A stretch of DNA of 64,000 nucleotides, from the NCBI GenBank assembly GCA_963580285.1, contig OY757016.1, positions 40,191,124 to 40,255,123 on the forward strand, given 5' to 3'. Both the position numbers and the translations under genes were made by a program. Source of the DNA: Lucinisca nassula (taxonomy: Eukaryota; Mollusca; Bivalvia; Lucinida; Lucinidae). The notes beneath the pieces are model-generated. The model saw only the letters and a list, made by a program, of their open reading frames with translations. It was not told where the DNA came from and did not search any database. Positions 41,351 through 53,099 of the stretch are shown here, piece after piece; position 1 is the stretch's first letter, and every line of letters begins with the position of its first letter.

Positions 41351-41396
41351 ATGTGTACAAAAGTGAAAATCTCCATATTAAAAAAGCTCTCTTATA

Positions 41397-41638
41397 TGGG
41401 CCCCGTCAAGCGATTTTGGTACTTATCGCCTTTGCGAGCAGCGAAGGTTCAGGCGAGCCTGCGCATCCGCGCAGTCTCGCCAGAACCTTCGCTGCTCGCT
41501 CATACAAGCAGTGAATCAAGAGGAACCTTCAGACAAAAAGCCATATCCCTGGCCCCTCTGAATGGCTGGGCATGCGCAGTTAAAACTTGTCATGACGGAA
41601 TGCTCGAAGACCCAAATTCGCTTGGCGGGGCTTATATG
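41397..41638. mobile_element. M10 MITE
   Basis: GGGCCCCGTCAAGCGATTTT to TTCGCTTGGCGGGGCT between TATATG flanks. Close to 33979-34204. Confidence 0.9.
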
Positions 41639-41694
41639 TCTTTGCTATCTGCTGTTCATGTCAGTTGTGTTCAAGCTCAGTCTTTCATTGTTTT

Positions 41695-41908
41695 AACCCT
41701 TATCTTGCTGAATATTCATTTAAGCCACACCCATTTCTGTCTATCAACCAATCAAATTACTTGATGTAATTTATTCCTACAAATTCATAAACTGAATGTC
41801 AAACAGTGTAGATCCTGATCAGATGGCTTCTTCAGAAGCCATCTGATCTGGATCTACACTGTTTGCAAAGATAGGGGTTGTCGTGAACAGCAAGAGAAGG
41901 GTTAATAA
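41695..41908. mobile_element. M1 MITE, complete
   Basis: TTAACCCTTATCTTGCTGAA to CAGCAAGAGAAGGGTTAA, with the same hairpin as 39728-39942. Confidence 0.92.
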
Positions 41909-41949
41909 TGTTTGTGTATCTGTCAGACATGGAATGAAAATCCTGTATG

Positions 41950-42148
41950 AAAGTGTTCACAAAAATGGAAGTCCCATAGGTCTTTATATTGTGGAAGTTC
42001 ACAAACCCTTTAGGAAGTTCACAAAAATGAAAAAAACCTAGATATTTATACATTGTGGAAGTTCACAGTAATGAATATTGTGTAAGTCTTTACATTGTGG
42101 AAGTTCACAAAAATACAAATCCCGCACCTCTTTGTATTGTGGAAGGAT
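41950..42148 (+). repeat. Short tandem array (about 45-bp units)
   Basis: GTGGAAGTTCACAAAAATG with TCTTTATATT, four to five irregular copies. Confidence 0.7.
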
Positions 42149-42163
42149 TTTAAAATGAATATT

Positions 42164-42383
42164 TTTAACCAACCCTGAAATGGGTACCCTGGCAAACAGT
42201 GCAGGCCCAGATGAGACGCCGCAGAACGTGGCGTCTCATCAGGGCCTACACTATTTGCAGAAAGTTCAGCCATTTTCTAAATCAATTTTGAAGATACCAC
42301 AACCTTTGACCCCTAAATTTCGAATTGGACTCCTGCCATATATAAGGAGGAAGATTCAATGTGGTACAAAAAGGGTTAAAAAG
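42164..42383. mobile_element. M2 MITE
   Basis: TTAACCAACCCTGAAATGGG to GGTACAAAAAGGGTTAA; hairpin GGCAAACAGTGCAGGCCCAG ... GGCGTCTCATCAGGGCCTAC (42190-42258). Confidence 0.87.
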
Positions 42384-42814
42384 AGGGTGTGAAGTATCAT
42401 ACCATCCTGTATGCACAGAAATGATTTCCATTTGGTATCTTTTGGAGAGATAAGTGTACTGGATTCATATTATATACACAGGTGTAGAATCATAAATATA
42501 AGTCAAGTTCAGTTTAGAGTAATTATGGAAGTTGGCAAAATGCTTGTTTCTGAGTGAGGACGGCCTCTGTGTAGGGGCATCTGCGTTGTATTGGCACATT
42601 TCTATTTTTTTTATTTCAAAAATCATTATTTTTATGGAAAACTATAGATTTTATTTTTTCACAGATTTTGTTAAGTTATATCGTAGGCCAGTTTTACAAT
42701 ATGCCTCAAAATCAAAGTTCTGAATATCTACAACAAAGTTCAGGCAATAAAGTTCTAAAAATCTGTTATAAAGTTCAGTCAGTCATCACGTATCTCTATA
42801 AAGTTCAGTCACTC
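42384..42814. other. Unassigned, with a short AAAGTTCAG repeat
   Basis: 42710-42814 has several AAAGTTCAGTCAGTCATCA-like copies, resuming at 43075 after the MITE. The rest is not recognised. Confidence 0.5.
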
Positions 42815-43073
42815 ATCATGAAAACACACCTATATAATTTTGACCCCCTTTATATAGTAAAACTGGGGTTTACAGGGGTAAACCCTTATTTTTCTTATTT
42901 CTGCTCTAAAATAAAGATTGTGGATTGTTAGAACCTCCTCGATGAGGTGGTTCTAACGAGTATCAACAATCAATATTTTGAGCAGAAATAAGAATATCAC
43001 AATTTTTCATATTAAAATTTTCATTTTTTCGGCGATAAAGGTTAGAATGTATTTGTAGGCGTGTTTTCGTAAT
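42815..43073. mobile_element. M5 MITE
   Basis: CATGAAAACACACCTATATA to GTAGGCGTGTTTTCGTAATG; hairpin 42915-42975 with GAACCTCC. Confidence 0.88.
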
Positions 43074-43217
43074 GAAAGTTCTGAATATGTTATAAAGTTC
43101 AGGCAGGGCATTTTGTAAAACTTGCCAAGGCCTTGTGTATTGTACAAGACAGTAACCCAAAGATACCAGTCACAACAATACTAGTTATCTGCCTTGTTTT
43201 CTGCTGATTGCTTTTAG

Positions 43218-43536
43218 GAGCGCAATAGCTCAGTGGTTAGTGCACTTGCCTCTGATGCTAGAGGTCCCGGGTTCGATCCCCGGCAGCGGCGATAAAATTT
43301 CGGTGTCCGAACACGCTCCATTGGCATCATTTGCAGGGATGAATGTCATAAAGTGCACCGTCCTTCGGATCGGGACGTTAATTGGAGGCCCCCTGTGTAG
43401 GGAGAACCATTCCCTGTGCAGGTTAAAGATCCCTACCGTAATTACATGATTACTGTGTAGGCTTTCGTCCTGCAAACCTGGAGTGTATGTAATGTACACC
43501 TGCGGTAATGGTCAAATGTGACCGACGCAGTATCAG

Positions 43537-43568
<32 letters not shown>
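43218..43568 (+). mobile_element. SINE S4 copy with GATA tail
   Basis: GGAGCGCAATAGCTCAGTGG (A box), CCCGGGTTCGATCCCCGGCA (B box), body GCATCATTTGCAGGGATGAA, then a TAGA-repeat tail 43537-43567. The tRNA-like head is very well kept. Confidence 0.92.
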
Positions 43569-43576
43569 AAGTCACT

Positions 43577-43645
43577 GTTGCAAGCTGTGGACCCAGATCG
43601 GATCAGACTGCACCTAGAGGAGCAGTCTGATCAGGGTCCACAGTT
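43577..43645. repeat. Cassette hairpin
   Basis: GCAAGCTGTGGACCCAGATC ... GCAGTCTGATCAGGGTCCAC; no outer MITE ends identified. Confidence 0.75.
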
Positions 43646-43756
43646 TGCCTGTATGCAAAAATTTTTTTTAAAAGTTTGAAAGAAGATTCAGCAGACAGAA
43701 GGCATTTTCATATGCAGTTTTTCTTAGCATCTTAAGGCTACAAACATGTGCAGCGT

Positions 43757-43948
43757 AAGGGGAATGGGAACACCAGGCAGATTTTTCTGCCATTTATCAA
43801 AGGGAGACACCTTTTGGGACTTCCTGTTGGCTTTTCTATAAGCCCTGTCCCATTGAAAAAGGGGTCAGAGTTGACCCCTATAGACATGGGAGACAAAAAT
43901 ACTTTTGCAGGAGTTGCCTCCCCTGAAGGTGTTCCCATTCCCCTTAAA
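43757..43948. mobile_element. M9 MITE
   Basis: GTAAGGGGAATGGGAACACC to GGTGTTCCCATTCCCCTTAA. Uninterrupted reference copy for 20480-23315. Confidence 0.9.
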
Positions 43949-44194
43949 ATCATTTTACTTCATTTTTGTTCAGTTTTATGGAAACATGGTTTTATATTAT
44001 ATTATGTATTAAGTTAATGTACTATTCAGCTTTAATATTGTTGTACGGCTGCATATTTTATAAGGGCATTAGATAGACATCATTGTACATGCATCCAAAG
44101 AAATATCCATGCTCACCCTCAGGTTTTTGCTCACCCTCAGTGTTTCCAGTTACTCAGCAACCATTTCTAGGTAGATATTAAATCCTGTTTTTGA
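43949..44194. other. Unassigned sequence
   Basis: Nothing recognised. Confidence 0.4.
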
Positions 44195-44382
44195 ACGGGC
44201 CTCTGTGGCCTAGTGGATAAGAGCGCTGACTCTTAATCATTGGGTCTCTGTGGTTTGAGCAATAGAAGGTCAGGTGGTTTTTCTTTGGGTACTCCAGTTT
44301 TCGACCACCTGATTAGCGATCGGCTTGATATGAGTGAAATATATCTTGAAAGGGCCGTAAAACCAAAACAACAAAAAAAATC
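44195..44382 (+). mobile_element. SINE S3 copy
   Basis: GGGCCTCTGTGGCCTAGTGG, TTAATCATTGGGTCTCTG, GAAGGTCAGGTGGTTTTTCT. The B-box region is shortened. Confidence 0.85.
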
Positions 44383-44487
44383 CTGTTTTTGTCACGTACA
44401 ATGGTGCTTTCCAGCCATAAAAAATGTCTTCAGGATTTTTAACTAAGAGACAAGTCATCCTGGTCAAATACTCAGACTAGCTAATAG

Positions 44488-44735
44488 AAGCCTTAGTGGT
44501 GTAGTGGTTGTGCTACTTGCCTCATAAACCAGGAGTTGTGGGCTCAATCCTGGGCTTCTTCACTCTTTGGGATGAGTCTTTAAACCGAGGTCCCATCTCC
44601 GTATGACCTTAGCTGTTGGTGGGACTAACACAAACACAGACTGCTTTAAAGTCTCATCCGTAAGTCTGGGGTAGCTCAGAATCAAACCCACAACCCTGGT
44701 TTATGAGACAAATAGCTTAATCACTGAATGAGGCG
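44488..44735. mobile_element. Two SINE S2 copies, head to head
   Basis: 44488-44640 is a + copy (GAAGCCTTAGTGGTGTAGTG ... GGTGGGACTA). 44645-44735 is a reversed fragment (TTTAAAGTCTCATCCGTAAG ... TTTATGAGAC). Together they form an imperfect inverted repeat. Confidence 0.82.
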
Positions 44736-44968
44736 ATTCTAATGAGTACACACAGCATATATTTATATCAAAATTATCCACGTTATGCATCCTTGAAGTA
44801 GCCATCAGTGGCTCGAACCACCCCTGTCTCGAACAGATTTTCGTAGTTCCAAAGGTGTTCGAGCTATTGAAGTTCGACTGTACTTTTATATTCTGTTATG
44901 CTGTATTTATGGTGCTATATGTTCATTATTTTTCCACAGATATTCATTTGTTATACAGTAAAATAATT
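44736..44968. repeat. M5 and M11 fragments
   Basis: 44736-44790 holds half an M5 hairpin (GAGGCGATTCTAATGAGTAC). 44805-44882 is M11 (CAGTGGCTCGAACCACCCCT ... GAAGTTCGACTGTA). Confidence 0.65.
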
Positions 44969-44970
44969 TA

Positions 44971-45205
44971 TTAACCCTTTTTGTACCAAATGGAATCTTC
45001 CTCCTTATATATAGCTGGAGTCCAGTCCCAAATTTATGGATGACAGGTTGTGTTTTTCTTCAAAATTTATTTGGAAAATGGCTGAATTTTTTGCAAACAG
45101 TGGAGGCCCTGATCAGACGCCGCATTCTGCGATGTCTGATCTGGGCCTGCACTGTTTGCCAGGGTACCCATTTTGGGGTTTCAGGTAAAATAAGCATGAC
45201 AGAGG
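44971..45205. mobile_element. M2 MITE
   Basis: TTAACCCTTTTTGTACCAAA at the left, cassette hairpin 45093-45160, GGGTACCCATTTTGGGGTTT; the right TTAA is lost. This left end is the empty-site reference for 24811. Confidence 0.85.
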
Positions 45206-45427
45206 AAACTCAGATACTGTAGACTTCAGACACAATTCATAATGAGCGGCCTCATCTAAATGTAGACTTTTTACAGACATGTACATATCTGTAATGGTCT
45301 TTAGGTGTGGAAGGGTTATTACAGAAAGTTTGAAGCTGGGTCATAAATTCATCCCCATTAGGGATGGCCTAGATGTTGCGATAAACAGTCATGGTTTGCT
45401 TTGTCACTGCCACTATCGTGTGATTGG
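45206..45427. other. Unassigned sequence
   Basis: Nothing recognised. Confidence 0.4.
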
Positions 45428-45757
45428 AATGACTACAGTGTGTGTGTGTGTGGATTTGGGTTTAACGTCGCTTTCAACAATTTTTCAGTCATATCACGAC
45501 GGTGTCTGGTTGTTACAGGGATCTCAATGCTCACTTTTATAGTGCTGCCTCACTGAAGTATCATGTCCCAGTCACATTATTCTGACACTGGGTTGACCAG
45601 TCCTAGCTCTACCCCGTAAATCTGAATGCCAAGCGAGGAGCAGCTAGTACCATTCTTAACGACTTTGGTATGTCGCGGCCCGGGATTGAACCCGTGACCT
45701 CCCGTTCCCCGGAGCGGACACTCTACCGAGCTATCGGGGCCGGTAAATGACTACAGT
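45428..45757 (-). mobile_element. SINE S6 copy with 12-bp target duplication
   Basis: On the minus strand: CCGATAGCTCGGTAGAGTGT (A box), ACGGGTTCAATCCCGGGCCG (B box), a long body, then GACGTTAAACCCAAATCCAC and a CA tail. AATGACTACAGT flanks it at 45428-45439 and 45746-45757. Layout resembles the molluscan RUDI/V-SINE type (from memory). Confidence 0.9.
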
Positions 45758-46035
45758 AATAATGTGTTATAGTTGTGATGGGAATGACTACAGTAATATT
45801 TTTGTTATGAGAGAGACAATATACAGTAATGTATTATAGTTGTGAGTGGAGTGACTGCAGTAAAGTTATAGTTCTGACTGGAATGACTTTAGCTACTAAT
45901 GTTATAAGTTTTGACTGGAATGACTATCATAATGTGTAATAGATGCGACTGGAATGACTATCATAATGTGTAATAGATGCGACTGGAATGACTATCATAA
46001 TGTGTAATAGATGCGACTGGAATGACTATTTGCTG
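45758..46035 (+). repeat. Minisatellite, 34-bp and related units
   Basis: GACTGGAATGACTATCATAA plus TGTGTAATAGATGC is repeated three times exactly near 45920-46025, preceded by looser versions with GACTACAGTAAT. Confidence 0.85.
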
Positions 46036-46251
46036 TATCAATCTGAATCTCGTCATATTCAATACTGCCTCATATAAAACAGATGCTATAGATTTACTTC
46101 ATACACCTAAACTTCTTAACACACTTCATTTTAGATACACAGTAAACTGTCATGTTTTAGTAAGAATGCAGTAGGTTCTCAAACAAATATTTCCATTAAC
46201 ATTCATTTGTATTAAGCAAGCCCTGCTTTTGGCGTTTCATTAATACAGGTT
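46036..46251. other. Unassigned sequence
   Basis: Nothing recognised. Confidence 0.4.
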
Positions 46252-46252
46252 T

Positions 46253-46475
46253 AACCCATTTCAAACTGTAAACCCTTAAACGGGTACCGTGGCAGTGCTG
46301 GCCCAGATCAGATGCCGCAGAACGCGGCGTCTGATCAGGGCCTACACTGTTTGCAAACAGTTCAGTCATGTTCCAAGAAAGTTTTGATGAAAACACAACC
46401 TGTCACCCCTAAATTTTGAAATGAACACCTGCCATATATAAGGAGGAATAGTCCATTCGGTACAAAAAAGGGTTA
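46253..46475. mobile_element. M2 MITE, complete
   Basis: TTAACCCATTTCAAACTGTA to GGTACAAAAAAGGGTTAA; hairpin with GATCAGATGCCGC and GCGGCGTCTGATC. Confidence 0.9.
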
Positions 46476-46653
46476 AAGATAGATCCCAAGAATGTAAACA
46501 TTATTTGGCCATATTTCTATATAATGTAAACAGTAAAATTCCTTTATTACCATAAGACCACCTTAGGTACTGTTCAAAAGTGGTAAGACCACTTTTGGAA
46601 CAGTTCCAAAGGCAGTCTCTGACCAGAGAACCCTGTATGCAGAAAACACAAAG

Positions 46654-46936
46654 ACATTACGAAAACACGCCTATACAAAAACATTGAGAACTTAACTGCC
46701 GAAAAAACAAAAATTTTAAGATGAAAAAATTTAACATTTTTATTATTTCTGCTCAAAATATAGGTTGTGGGTACTCATTAGAACCGCCTCGGTGAGGTGG
46801 TTCTAATGAGTACCCGCAATCTATATTTTAGAGCAGAAATAAGAAAAATAAGGTTTACCCCTGCAAACCCCAGTTTTACTATATATAAGTGGGGTTCAAG
46901 GGGGTCAAAATTATATAGGCGTGTTTACGTAATGAT
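46654..46936. mobile_element. M5 MITE, complete
   Basis: ATTACGAAAACACGCCTATA to TATAGGCGTGTTTACGTAAT; hairpin 46763-46832 with GAACCGCCTCGGTGAGGTGG. 46476-46653 holds an M7 scrap and a GTGGTAAGACCACTTTTGGA inverted pair. Confidence 0.92.
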
Positions 46937-47075
46937 TACTGCAACATACTGAAGCAGTATTAGACGTAATTTTAGGTGGTCTTTTTAGCAGAATTTCCCC
47001 CCCCCCCCCTCCCAAAAAAAAGGTATTACATTTGAGATGTATCACGAAAAAATGCATACAGTAACCAATTGGTTT
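46937..47075. other. Unassigned, with poly-C tract
   Basis: A C-rich run at about 46997-47012. Nothing else recognised. Confidence 0.5.
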
Positions 47076-47079
47076 AAGC

Positions 47080-47222
47080 TTTAAGTTCCACCAACAATTA
47101 AGGTGATATGGAGGCGGGACCTCGATTTAAAGACTTATCCTTATGTCTTCAGAAGCCCTGAATCAACCTACGACCCGAAGTATATAAGGGGAGTAACCAT
47201 AACCACTAAACCGTAGTGTGTA
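47080..47222 (-). mobile_element. SINE S2 copy, diverged
   Basis: TTCCACCAACAATTAAGGTG, GGAGGCGGGACCTCGATTTA, and GAGTAACCATAACCACTAAA at the head. B box degenerate. Confidence 0.75.
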
Positions 47223-47440
47223 TCTGGGCAATCTGATCAAAGCCTTTGTTGACCAGCCATGTTCAATTTTCTTGAGAAACAGCTAAATTTTATTTATAAC
47301 AACCATACATGTACTTCCAGTGCACAACAAAACCTACAAACCTACCAGCTAAGACTCACATCAGACTGCAGTCTGATTAGTATTTGCTGATAGAATGAGC
47401 CACCCAGACTACAGGCTATCCAGAGAGATAAACAAAGAGA
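47223..47440. other. Unassigned sequence
   Basis: Nothing recognised. Confidence 0.4.
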
Positions 47441-47730
47441 ATCTTACAGGAGTGCTCATGTATTATTAGATTTATTAAATGAGTTGAGGAAATGGGATAA
47501 AATGCGAGGCTTTGCCGAGTATTTTATCTCTTTTCCTCTACAAGTTTAATAAATTTAATAAAAATTAACACAAACAATAGATTCTATTTATCATGACATT
47601 TAAAACACATGCATTTTATTCACAATTTTTAACAAAAATGTCAACATTCTGCCAGTAAGACGTCGTTACGGACATGACGAAGTGGATCTTACATGGCATT
47701 ATATTCTCAGCTGCGTCATATAATAGTTTT
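47441..47730. mobile_element. M8 hairpin element
   Basis: TCATGTATTATTAGATTTAT / AATAAATTTAATAAAAATTA arms with GGGATAAAATGCGAGGCTTT core, then GACATTTAAAACACATGCAT. Compare 12215-12580. Confidence 0.8.
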
Positions 47731-48025
47731 TTGTCATATTGGATTTCTGTGCAAGCTGATCCGAGTCTTTGCCGGTAAAGTGTTATATTGCTGGTTCTGT
47801 CGTGGATTGCCTCATTTATCATTTTCATACATGTACTTCAAAAGTATTGTATTTTATTGCTTGAACTTGTTTTTTAGTACCAGTATGCATGTGTACGATG
47901 CACCCCAAACTTTATTAAAATATTAAATTTGTTACCTTAAAAGTTGTTTTTATATCCCAACTTGTTAGTTGACCATTGTCCTGCTGAATAAATTAAGTTC
48001 ATCATAGCTAGCTACCAACCTTTGA
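47731..48025. other. Unassigned sequence
   Basis: Nothing recognised. Confidence 0.4.
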
Positions 48026-48320
48026 TGGCACCCGCCCATATGGGCATGGACAAATAGATTGGGCTGCATGGTGCTTCCATGCCAAGCTGAATCTGACCAC
48101 ACACGAGTACTGGTAAGCCACTTAGGACTAAGCCTGCCCAGGCAAAGCGGTGTGAACCAGATCGTCCAATGCATATAAGCCTTCTGGTTTCATTGGGTGG
48201 CAGGGCTTGAGGTGTCATTTCATCTCAATGTTGGGTAAAATCTCACAAAATTGGAAGCAACGTCTCCAAAATGACCTAAATAGTGTTGACGGGGACATTA
48301 AACCCCTATTCAAACAAACT
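48026..48320 (+). mobile_element. SINE S1 copy
   Basis: CACCCGCCCATATGGGCATG to ATTCAAACAAAC; CATGGTGCTTCCATGCCAAG and ATGTTGGGTAAAA landmarks. Confidence 0.85.
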
Positions 48321-48998
48321 ACTGATCTTTGCTCCTGAAGTTTGTAAATACTCCATAAAATTTAATACACTTGCTGATAAGACATGATGCTTTTACAGTT
48401 TTTAGCTCACCAGAGCCGAAGGCTCCGGGAGAGCTTATAGGATGGGCAGTTGTCCGTCGTCTGCGTTGTATGTCTGTCGTCAACACTTTCAAACTACTTC
48501 TCCTCTGAAGCCACTGGGCCGATTGGGCCCAACTTTTATCTGTAGCATCCTTGGGGGGGATTGAAAGTTGGTGTTTTTTAGCTCACCAGAGCCGAAGGCT
48601 CCAGGGGAGCTTATAGGATAGGCAGTTGTCCGTCGTCGTCTGCGTCAACACTTTCAAACGATATCTCCTCTGAAGCCACTGGGCTGATTGGGCCCAAATT
48701 TTATCTCTAGCATTCTTGGGCTGAGGGATTGAAATTTTGTGTTTTTTAAGAAAATCGGCTTATTAGTTTTGTTGCTATGGCAGAGTTTCCATATGCTTCT
48801 AATGAGGAAAATTGAAAAATGGCATTTACTGCCAAGCCTCTGCACATATTTTGACAAACTTTCATAGAAATGTTCCTTAGGCAATCTACTATCTGCCATA
48901 TGATTTTAGGCCTACTGCTCATTTTTATTGGTTGCCATGGAGACCAAAATGCAAAAAAATAGAAAAAAAAAATTAAAAGCACTGCAGACACTGCATAA

Positions 48999-51180
48999 TA
49001 CCCCGCCACTGCTAAGCAATGTAACTTATTTGAAAATATATCAACGCTAAATAACTAGAAAGGGGATAGCAGAGATATGATCCGCAAGTGTAATGTCTTA
49101 ATGTGAGTGGATGAAGTTGTTAGAAGATGTGGGAAGCATATGTAAAAATCCATTTTTCAGACATTTGATGGGAAGGCAACTCAATAAGTTGACATTATTA
49201 GAAAATTATGGAGGCAAGTATTTACCTTAAATGGCTGTGGAACATGTATCTTTATGTGGTACATGTAAGAATTTCATGTTTTTCGATGTACTGCCTGTCT
49301 GACTATATTCTTTCGTGAAGACTGATCATGAAGTAATTTCTACGGTCATTGTGCTCCTTCCGCTGATTTAAGAAGGGCAGGCATGAAGTATGTGCACTAA
49401 GTACTGGTTAACCACTTAGAAGGGCCTTTATTTTAGGCATCTATTTGGTTAGGCTTTTACTGCACATTCCAAGGGTGAGGTTGATTAGGCTTCAATCAAA
49501 AGGATTAAGCATAAATGGCAACCAATCATAAATTAAGATGTTTGTGGGTGATCTTTTGGCATTCTCACAGGGACAAAATCCACAAATTAATTCTAGCATT
49601 GGTAGATGTACTATCTCACCTTTTTCACTATTAGATAGCAGCAGCTTCAGCAAAGAATGTTCAAATTATTGACTGGAAATAAAACACAGATGGCTTGATG
49701 GATTTCCATTAAGTATGCACTGACCAACAGACACAAATTCCGTTTTGTATGCACTGACCAACAGACACAAATTCCATTTTTCAGACTTATCAAGGGCATG
49801 GACAGCAAGAGTCATGTACCTTTGCCACAATATGTAATATTTAGTCTGCTGTACATCTATGAAATTTCAGCAAGATATTGCAAATAATAAAGGAACTAGA
49901 GTCTAAAATTGATTTTTAATACATCAAGGGCAAATAACTAAACTGGAACAGCCAGAGAAGTGGTCCTTGGCCACAATATGTACCCTTTACTCCTCTATAT
50001 GGTCCTTGGTCACAATATGTACCCTTTAGGCCTATATATATCTGTAAAGTTTAATCCAAATATTTCATATAGTAAGGGAACTAGAGGCCAAAAATATTTT
50101 TCAGATACAGAAAAGGGACAGACAGCAGAGGGTGTAGAAGTTTTATCCATATATATCAAATAATAAATGAACTATAGGCCAAAATCCCTTTTTTTATATA
50201 TATTTCAATGGCAGATAACTCAATTGCTGGGAAAGCCAGAGTCATGTTCCTTTGCCACAGTGAGTGAGTGAGTTTTATTTTTACGTCCCACCAACAGCTA
50301 AGGTCATACGGAGACGGGACCTCGGTTTAAAGACTCATCCGAAAGTCTGGAGTAGCCCGGGATCGATCCTGCGATTCCTGGTTTACAAGGCGAGTAGCGT
50401 AGCCACTGCACCACGGAGGCTTCTCCCCTTTGCCACAGTATGTAACATTTAATCTACTTCATATCTATGAAGTTTCAGCAAGATATTGTAAATAATAAAG
50501 GAACTACAGTCTAAAATGCATTTTAAATACTTCAAGGGCAGATAACTCAAGAACTGGTACAGCCAGAGTAGCGGTCCTTGGTCACGATATAAACCATTAA
50601 GTCCTCTATATATCTGAAGTTTCATCGAGATATTCCATATAGTAAGGGAACTAGAGGCCAAAAACCATTTTTCAGATATTTCAAAGGCAGATAACTCAAT
50701 CGCTGGAAAAGCCAGAGTCATGTTGCTTTGCCACAGTATATAACAATTTATCTACTACATATCTATGAAGTTTCAGCAAGATATTGTAAATGATAAACTA
50801 ACTACAGTCTAAAATGCATTTTTTAAATATGTCAAGGGCAGATAACTCAAGAACTGGAACAGCCAGAGTAGCAGTCTTTGGCCACAATATGAACCGTTTA
50901 GTCCTCTATATATCTGTGAAGTTTCATCGAGATATTCCATATAGTAAGGGAATTAGAGGCCAAAAACCATTTTTCAGATACTGAAAAGGGCAATAACTCT
51001 GCTAAAAATTAACGGATTTTGCCCATTAACAATCCCAAACCACTCATCCCCAATACCAATATGTATGCAAAATTTGAACAAAATCCGTGAAAAAATACTC
51101 AAGTTATCGATCGGAAACGAAGTGCGGACGGACACTGGAGGGTATAACATAAAACCCAGCCACTATCGTGTGGCGGGGTA
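48999..51180 (-). mobile_element. HT4 element nested in HT3
   Basis: Ends TACCCCGCCAC (48999) and GTGGCGGGGTA (51180) are inverted. CGGACGGACACTGG near the right end marks its 5' side. The core alternates units with GGCAGATAACTCAA, AGCCAGAGT, TTTGCCACA(G)TATG and GATATTCCATATAGTAAGGG. It holds an S2 copy and an S5-like fragment at 49308-49440. Confidence 0.85.
50249..50439 (-). mobile_element. SINE S2 copy with 13-bp target duplication
   Basis: Body 50262-50426 (GAGTGAGTGAGTTTTATTTT ... CACCACGGAGGCTTC) between CCTTTGCCACAGT at 50249-50261 and 50427-50439. Confidence 0.95.
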
Positions 51181-52531
51181 TAAAAAATACTTAAAAAATC
51201 ATCTCCCAAGAAACCATATGCTCTAGGAGGCAGAGACTTTATGAAAATATTCACCATATTTGCCTTTACAAGTTTTGTGTTTTTGTATGAAATTTGGCTC
51301 TTAAGTTTGGTTGCTATGGCAACTTAGATTTTCCATAGACTTATAATGGGGAAAATTAAAAAATGGCCTTAACTGCCAAGCCTTAGCTTTGCAGATATTT
51401 TGACTAAACTTTCATAGAAGTGTTCCTTAGGCAATCTACTATCTGCCATATGATTTTAGGCATACTGCTCATTTCTATTCGTTGCCAGGGAAACCAAAAT
51501 GAAATAAAAATAGAAAAAAAAAATACTTTCAAAAATCATTTCCTCAGAAACCATATGCTGTATGAGGCTGTGAGTTTATGGAAATATTCACCATATATGC
51601 ATTTACAGGTTTTGTGTTTTTAGCTCACCAGAGCTGAAGGCTCAGGAGGAGCTTATAGGATAGGCAGTTATCCCTCGTCTGCGTCAACACTTTCAAACGA
51701 CATCTCCTCTGAAGCCACTGGGCTGACTGGGCCCAAATTTTATCTGTAGCATCCTTGGCCTGGGGAATTGAAAGTTTTTTTTTTTTTTTTATGAAAATCG
51801 GCTTATTAGTTGCTATGGCAACTTATAATTTCCATAGACTTATAATGGGGAAAATTGAAAAATGGCATTTACTGCCAAACTTCTGCAGATATTTTGACAA
51901 AACTAATAGAAATGATCCTAAGGCAATCTTCTATCTAGCTGCCATATGAATTTAGGCCTACTTCTCATTTTTTAGCTCACCAGAGCCGAAGGCTCCGGGG
52001 GAGTTTTAGGCTAGGCAGTTGTCCGTCGTCGTCTGCGTCGTCGTGTGACGTCAACACTTTCAAACGACATCTCCTCTGAAACCACTGGGCTGATTGGGCC
52101 AAAATTTCATCTGTAGTATCCTTGGGATGGGGGACTGAAAGATTGTGTTTATGAAAATCAACTCTTTTTGTTTGGTTGCTATGGCAACTTGACTTTCCAT
52201 AGACTTTTAATGGGGAAAATTGAAAAATGGCATTTTCTGCCAAGTCATTGCAGATGTTTTGACAAAACTTTCATAGAAATGTTCCTTAGGCAATCTACTA
52301 TCTGCCATATGATTTAAGGCCTACTGCTCATTTCTATTGGTTGCCATGGAAACCAAAATAAAAAAAAAGAAAAAAAAAATACTTCAAAAATCATCTCCTC
52401 AGAAACCGAATGCTCTATTAGGCTGAGAGTTTTTGGAAATATCGACCATATTTGCCTTTACAGGTTTTGTGTTTTTTTTATAAAATTTGGCTCTTTAGTT
52501 TGGTTGCTATGGCAACTTAGATTTTCCATAG

Positions 52532-53002
52532 ACTTATCATCATCATCATCATCAATGGATTTTTGATTAACGTGCAGGTACAGGTAGCTGGCTTGCTGCA
52601 TGCATGGCAGATCTCACACCAGATCTCCAAGCTTGTCTATCATGAGGATCGATAGCAGAGAGCTTCCATTCTCTGCAATCTCTTTCTGATAACTGCTTCC
52701 AGGTCATCTTGGGCCTTCTTGGCCCCCGCTTTCCACCTACCTGTATGTCACAGGCAGTCTTGACTGCCCGGTTGGAGCGTTGCACATGTCCATACCAGCG
52801 AAGCCTTCTCTCTTTCAGGATGAGGTCCAGTTCCTCAATGCCAAGACGCTCAAGTAACTCACTGGACCTGATGGTGACAGTGTCCTGTGGCTTGACATTG
52901 CAGATCTATCTGATCATTGCCCTATCATTTCGCTGTAGACGTTGGAGGTTTGGCTTTGTCAATGGCCATGTCTTGAAAACCACGTGTCTTGAAAAAACTT
53001 AT
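52532..53002 (-). mobile_element. 5'-truncated LINE with coding fragment
   Basis: On the minus strand a frame reads LERLGIEELDLILKERRLRW, YGHVQRSNRAVKTACDIQVG, then GPRRPKMTWKQL and DRQAWRSGVRS to a stop at about 52567. RLRWYGHV and GPRRPKxTW are typical of the region after the reverse transcriptase domain in RTE/CR1-like LINEs (from memory). The 3' end has a TGA-triplet tail (52538-52553, read as TCATCA). ACTTAT flanks it at 52532-52537 and 52997-53002, and the HT3 sequence resumes after it. Confidence 0.85.
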
Positions 53003-53099
53003 GAGGAAAACTGAAAAATGGCATTTGCTGCCAAGTTATTGCAGATATTTTGACAAAACTTTTATAGAAATGTTCCTTGAGTAAATGTCTCTCAGCCAT

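Noticed and set aside
41156..41764. 202-residue ORF
   Set aside because: It crosses S1, M7 and M10, which are unrelated elements; chance open frame.
43218..43292. Possible tRNA gene
   Set aside because: Very tRNA-like, but it continues into the S4 body shared with 23707 and ends in a GATA tail.
52709..53014. Plus-strand ORF
   Set aside because: Antisense to the LINE coding fragment, which has the recognisable motifs.
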